From Isoetes engelmannii (taxonomy: Eukaryota; Streptophyta; Lycopodiopsida; Isoetales; Isoetaceae), in NCBI GenBank assembly GCA_011763485.2, contig JAANSK020272935.1:1-21120 (forward strand): a stretch of DNA of 21,120 nucleotides. Reading direction: 5' to 3'. The notes under the pieces were generated by a model, which searched no databases, was not told the DNA's origin, and worked only from the letters and a program-made list of their open reading frames with translations. This document shows positions 19,157 to 21,120 of this stretch, piece by piece (positions within the stretch are counted from its first letter, which is position 1; every line of letters starts with the position of its first letter). The position numbers and the translations under genes were made by a program.

Positions 19157-19411
19157 AATAACATGCTTGTGAGGTTTTTGTTACAAGTTAAGAACAAGAA
19201 TGGAAAGTTGTTTCCTGCATCAAGGTTAGACTTCTTTCAAATTTCTTCTTTCTTGCTTTCTCACGCACGCACACACGCACGCCCGTCGACACGCACGCCT
19301 GCCAACAAGCACGCACGCACGCCCACCAACATGCACGCACACCGGCAGGCACGCACGCGTCTCGTTACACACGCCCACAGACAAGCATGCCCGCAGAAGA
19401 AGAAGCTCCAG
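19157..19411 (+). repeat. Foldback left arm, inner part with CACGCACG microsatellite
   Basis: It resumes the left arm after the LINE: the last coding block (to 19224), a GT splice-donor-like site at 19225, then CACGCACG-rich sequence at 19262-19395. It pairs with 19478-19682 of the right arm. The inner segment is longer here (255 versus 205 bp) because the microsatellite has changed length. The frame open across it is a composition by-product beyond 19224. Confidence 0.8.
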
Positions 19412-19477
19412 AAATGGTAGATGTTCAAAGCCCATAGCCATGTTCAAAGCAGAAGCTCTACATGCGACAACCACCAT
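19412..19477. other. Central spacer of the foldback
   Basis: This 66-bp stretch separates the arms. It contains two direct copies of ATGTTCAAAGC (about 19424 and 19442) and an AGAAGCTC word also found at both arm ends. It is unpaired and would form the loop of the hairpin. Confidence 0.7.
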
Positions 19478-20970
19478 TATCGGAGCTTCTTGGCGTGTGT
19501 GTCTGTGGGCGTGGGTGTCGGCGGGCATGCGTGCGTGCCGGCGAGTGTGCGTGTTAGCGGGCGTGCGTGCGTGCGTGCGTGAGAAAGAAGCAAAAACTTT
19601 GAAAGAAGTCTAACCTTGATGCAGGAAACAACTTCCCATTCTTCTTCTTAAACTATAACAAAAACCTCACAAGCATGTTATTCAAATCGACTAAAGGAAT
19701 TTCTTTGATAGGAACATAATATTTTCTCCTGCCCACACCCTCCGCTTTCCCTCGCCCACATAGTCACCCTAGGTAACTTATCCTTACCTCCTGCATCAAT
19801 ATCTTTCAATATTTTCTCATCCAAAGCCAAAAACTCTTGACATTCACTATCTTTAGCATCTGCCTTCACAAAATCCACATTAAACCAGTCTTCCTTGGCA
19901 ACAGTTTCCATGCGATTTTGAACATCATCCAGATTCATACCCTCAAGCATAGAATCAACATCACTACCTTTATCTTCAACATAAACTTTTTCCTCAACAA
20001 GCAAAGCAAATGAAGGTCTGTTAGGTTGAATGCAGTCAGATATAACTGTATGCAAAGCAATATAGAAGAAGACAACATAACGAGACCTGTTTTCATCAGC
20101 CATTGAACCTGCACCTGTAGAAAGAAATGAAAACAAATAGAAATGAAGAAGATAGCGAAACAAGGAAGAAAGGACAAGTTTCTTACAAGAAAACCTTGGA
20201 TATCTTCAAGAAATCCTACAAGATCTTCAAGAAATCTCCAACATCATCAAAATTCAACCTAGCAAAATTGAAACCCCAAACTATACAGTCTGCAAGTGTC
20301 AAAACAAGGTAGAAACATGAAAAAATACAAAATCTGATGGCAGAAGGTAGAAATCAACTTTAAGAAGGTTAAAGCCAGCAGATCTTCAATATTTCTCGCG
20401 GTATCAACCAAGATCTTCAATATTTCTTGCAGTATCAACCAAGATTTTCAAGATTTCTCGCAAGATTTCCAACAAGCAAGAAGTCTTTCCACAGATGAAG
20501 AAAGAAAAGTTAGAACCAACTAAAAACAGAGTTGAAGAAGTCGCAAAACCACACAACAGAACTGGAGAACTGAAAACTGAGCTGAGGAACTAAAAACAGA
20601 GCTAAAGAACTATCAACAGCAAGCTAGTGCCTCCAGAGAAGCTAGCGCCATAGCCAGAGAAGTCCATCGACAGAGAGTTGATAGAAAACAGGGCAAAACA
20701 ACTCTAAATCTCGCAAAAACAGGATCAAAATGGAACTACAAGCCTAGTGCCTCCACAAAACACAACTGCATGACAAGCGCCATAGCAGCATCTGCGAAAA
20801 AGGAACTCCATCGACGGACCTTAAGCCATAGCCAGACCTTGCAAAAAATGACGGACACGCATGCAGAAAATCTTTTGCCACGTTGGTGACCCGTCGCCGC
20901 CACGTCGAAAAAAACGCTCCAGCATTGATTATGTAATCAAACTGCCATGTGTTGGAGTTTTTGTGGCGGG
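19478..20970 (-). repeat. Foldback right arm
   Basis: The reverse complement of the left arm without the LINE, so it shows the original arm order in one piece. It includes the GTGCGTGC microsatellite (19491-19581), the gene fragment (19612-20103), the tandem repeats (about 20195-20245 and 20380-20470), the outer non-coding part and a tip palindrome at 20925-20940. Confidence 0.85.
19612..20103 (-). pseudogene. Gene fragment with Crypton-like recombinase core-binding domain, right-arm copy
   Basis: After a TTTCTACAG acceptor (boundary near 20115) the first ATG (20103) opens MADENRSRYVVFFYIALHTV, then EEKVYVEDKGSDVDSMLEGM, an acidic and helical region ending in DAGGKDKLPRVTMWARE near 19770. 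A short deletion relative to the left arm shifts the frame there, but the alternate frame reads VPIKEIPLVDLNNMLVRFLL and KKKNGKLFPAS up to the donor at about 19612. The left arm has ATA where this copy has the ATG. The CTCG|TTATG to AACAG stretch inside could be a 70-nt intron. The fragment lacks any catalytic domain, so it is the 5' part of a gene and not a working recombinase. Confidence 0.5.
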
Positions 20971-21120
20971 TACACTTTAATGCATATTGACAAGAAAATC
21001 ACCTTATACTACTAGAATATCCGCCTGAAGTTATAGCAGCTGTTGTAGCTTTGAGTGGTGTAGCTAATTGGGGAGATGGATTCCTCCCATCCTTGGCAAG
21101 TTCTCCTTGAAGTCTTGTAA
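20971..21120. other. Right flank of the foldback
   Basis: About 150 bp with no recognised feature. It does not repeat the left flank, and I found no convincing target duplication when comparing it with 13540-13567. Confidence 0.3.

Larger units (their letters stand above)
13568..20970. mobile_element. Giant foldback element with about 1.5-kb inverted arms, LINE nested inside
   Basis: The left arm (13568-14869, continuing at 19157-19411) is the reverse complement of the right arm (19478-20970) at roughly 85% identity by eye, with small indels. The arms are separated by about 66 bp. Removing the LINE and one target duplication leaves an element of about 3.1 kb that is almost entirely a palindrome. 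From tip to centre each arm holds the palindromic tip, a non-coding stretch, 31-bp and 21-bp tandem repeats, an exon-like gene fragment, a splice-donor-like site and CACGCACG microsatellite. No clear target duplication was seen outside the tips, so class assignment (foldback, long-TIR Mutator-like, or an inverted dimer of another transposon) is open. Confidence 0.8.

Noticed and set aside
19145-19420. 91-residue protein spanning the LINE junction and the microsatellite
   Set aside because: Its first third is the real arm fragment; the rest is translated CACGCACG repeat past a splice-donor-like site.
13540-20985. A 9-bp target duplication marking the foldback as Mutator-like
   Set aside because: The bases outside the two tips were compared and no matching 8-11 bp direct repeat was found, so the class is left open.

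Overview
This window looks like repeat-rich nuclear DNA of a land plant, probably a seed plant. The evidence is a CACTA end reading CACTACAAGAGAAA, a plant-type Helitron Rep, an L1-like LINE with a zf-RVT tail, an Asp-tRNA-type primer site on a Ty3/gypsy relic, and AT-rich spacers with spliceosomal-looking introns. I see no rRNA, tRNA, CRISPR array or bacterial-style operon. No complete, confidently identified host gene is present.

Layout. 1-214 is the right end of a CACTA (En/Spm) transposon that runs off the left edge; it abuts a decayed Helitron Rep gene (about 222-2126) that has lost its helicase. 2127-3340 is unassigned spacer with two clean inverted repeats. 3340-3765 is a minus-strand LINE relic. 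About 3865-8660 is an old, broken Ty3/gypsy LTR element: LTR-like region, primer site, gag, zinc knuckles, RNase H and integrase. A 269-bp hAT-type MITE with a perfect 8-bp target duplication sits in its leader. 8990-9435 is a second CACGA-rich array, followed by a promoter-like stretch and a broken coding region (9761-11718) with a globular N-terminus and long coiled coils, perhaps the third, env-like part of an LTR element. 11696-13230 carries minus-strand exon-like sequence of unknown identity.

The right third is the most unusual part. 13568-20970 is one giant foldback: two inverted arms of about 1.5 kb around a spacer of about 66 bp. A 4.27-kb LINE is nested in the left arm, flanked by a perfect 14-bp target duplication and a 31-base poly-T. 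Each arm carries the same 5' non-coding region, tandem repeats and a broken gene fragment. The fragment's C-terminal part resembles the core-binding domain of Crypton-type tyrosine recombinases and their ZMYM/QRICH1-like relatives. Both arms end at the same splice-donor-like site, followed by CACGCACG-rich microsatellite.

The nesting gives a relative history: the foldback formed before the LINE landed in it, the MITE landed in the gypsy leader, and the CACTA element lies directly against Helitron sequence. Family assignments come from motif recognition by eye, and identity values are visual estimates.
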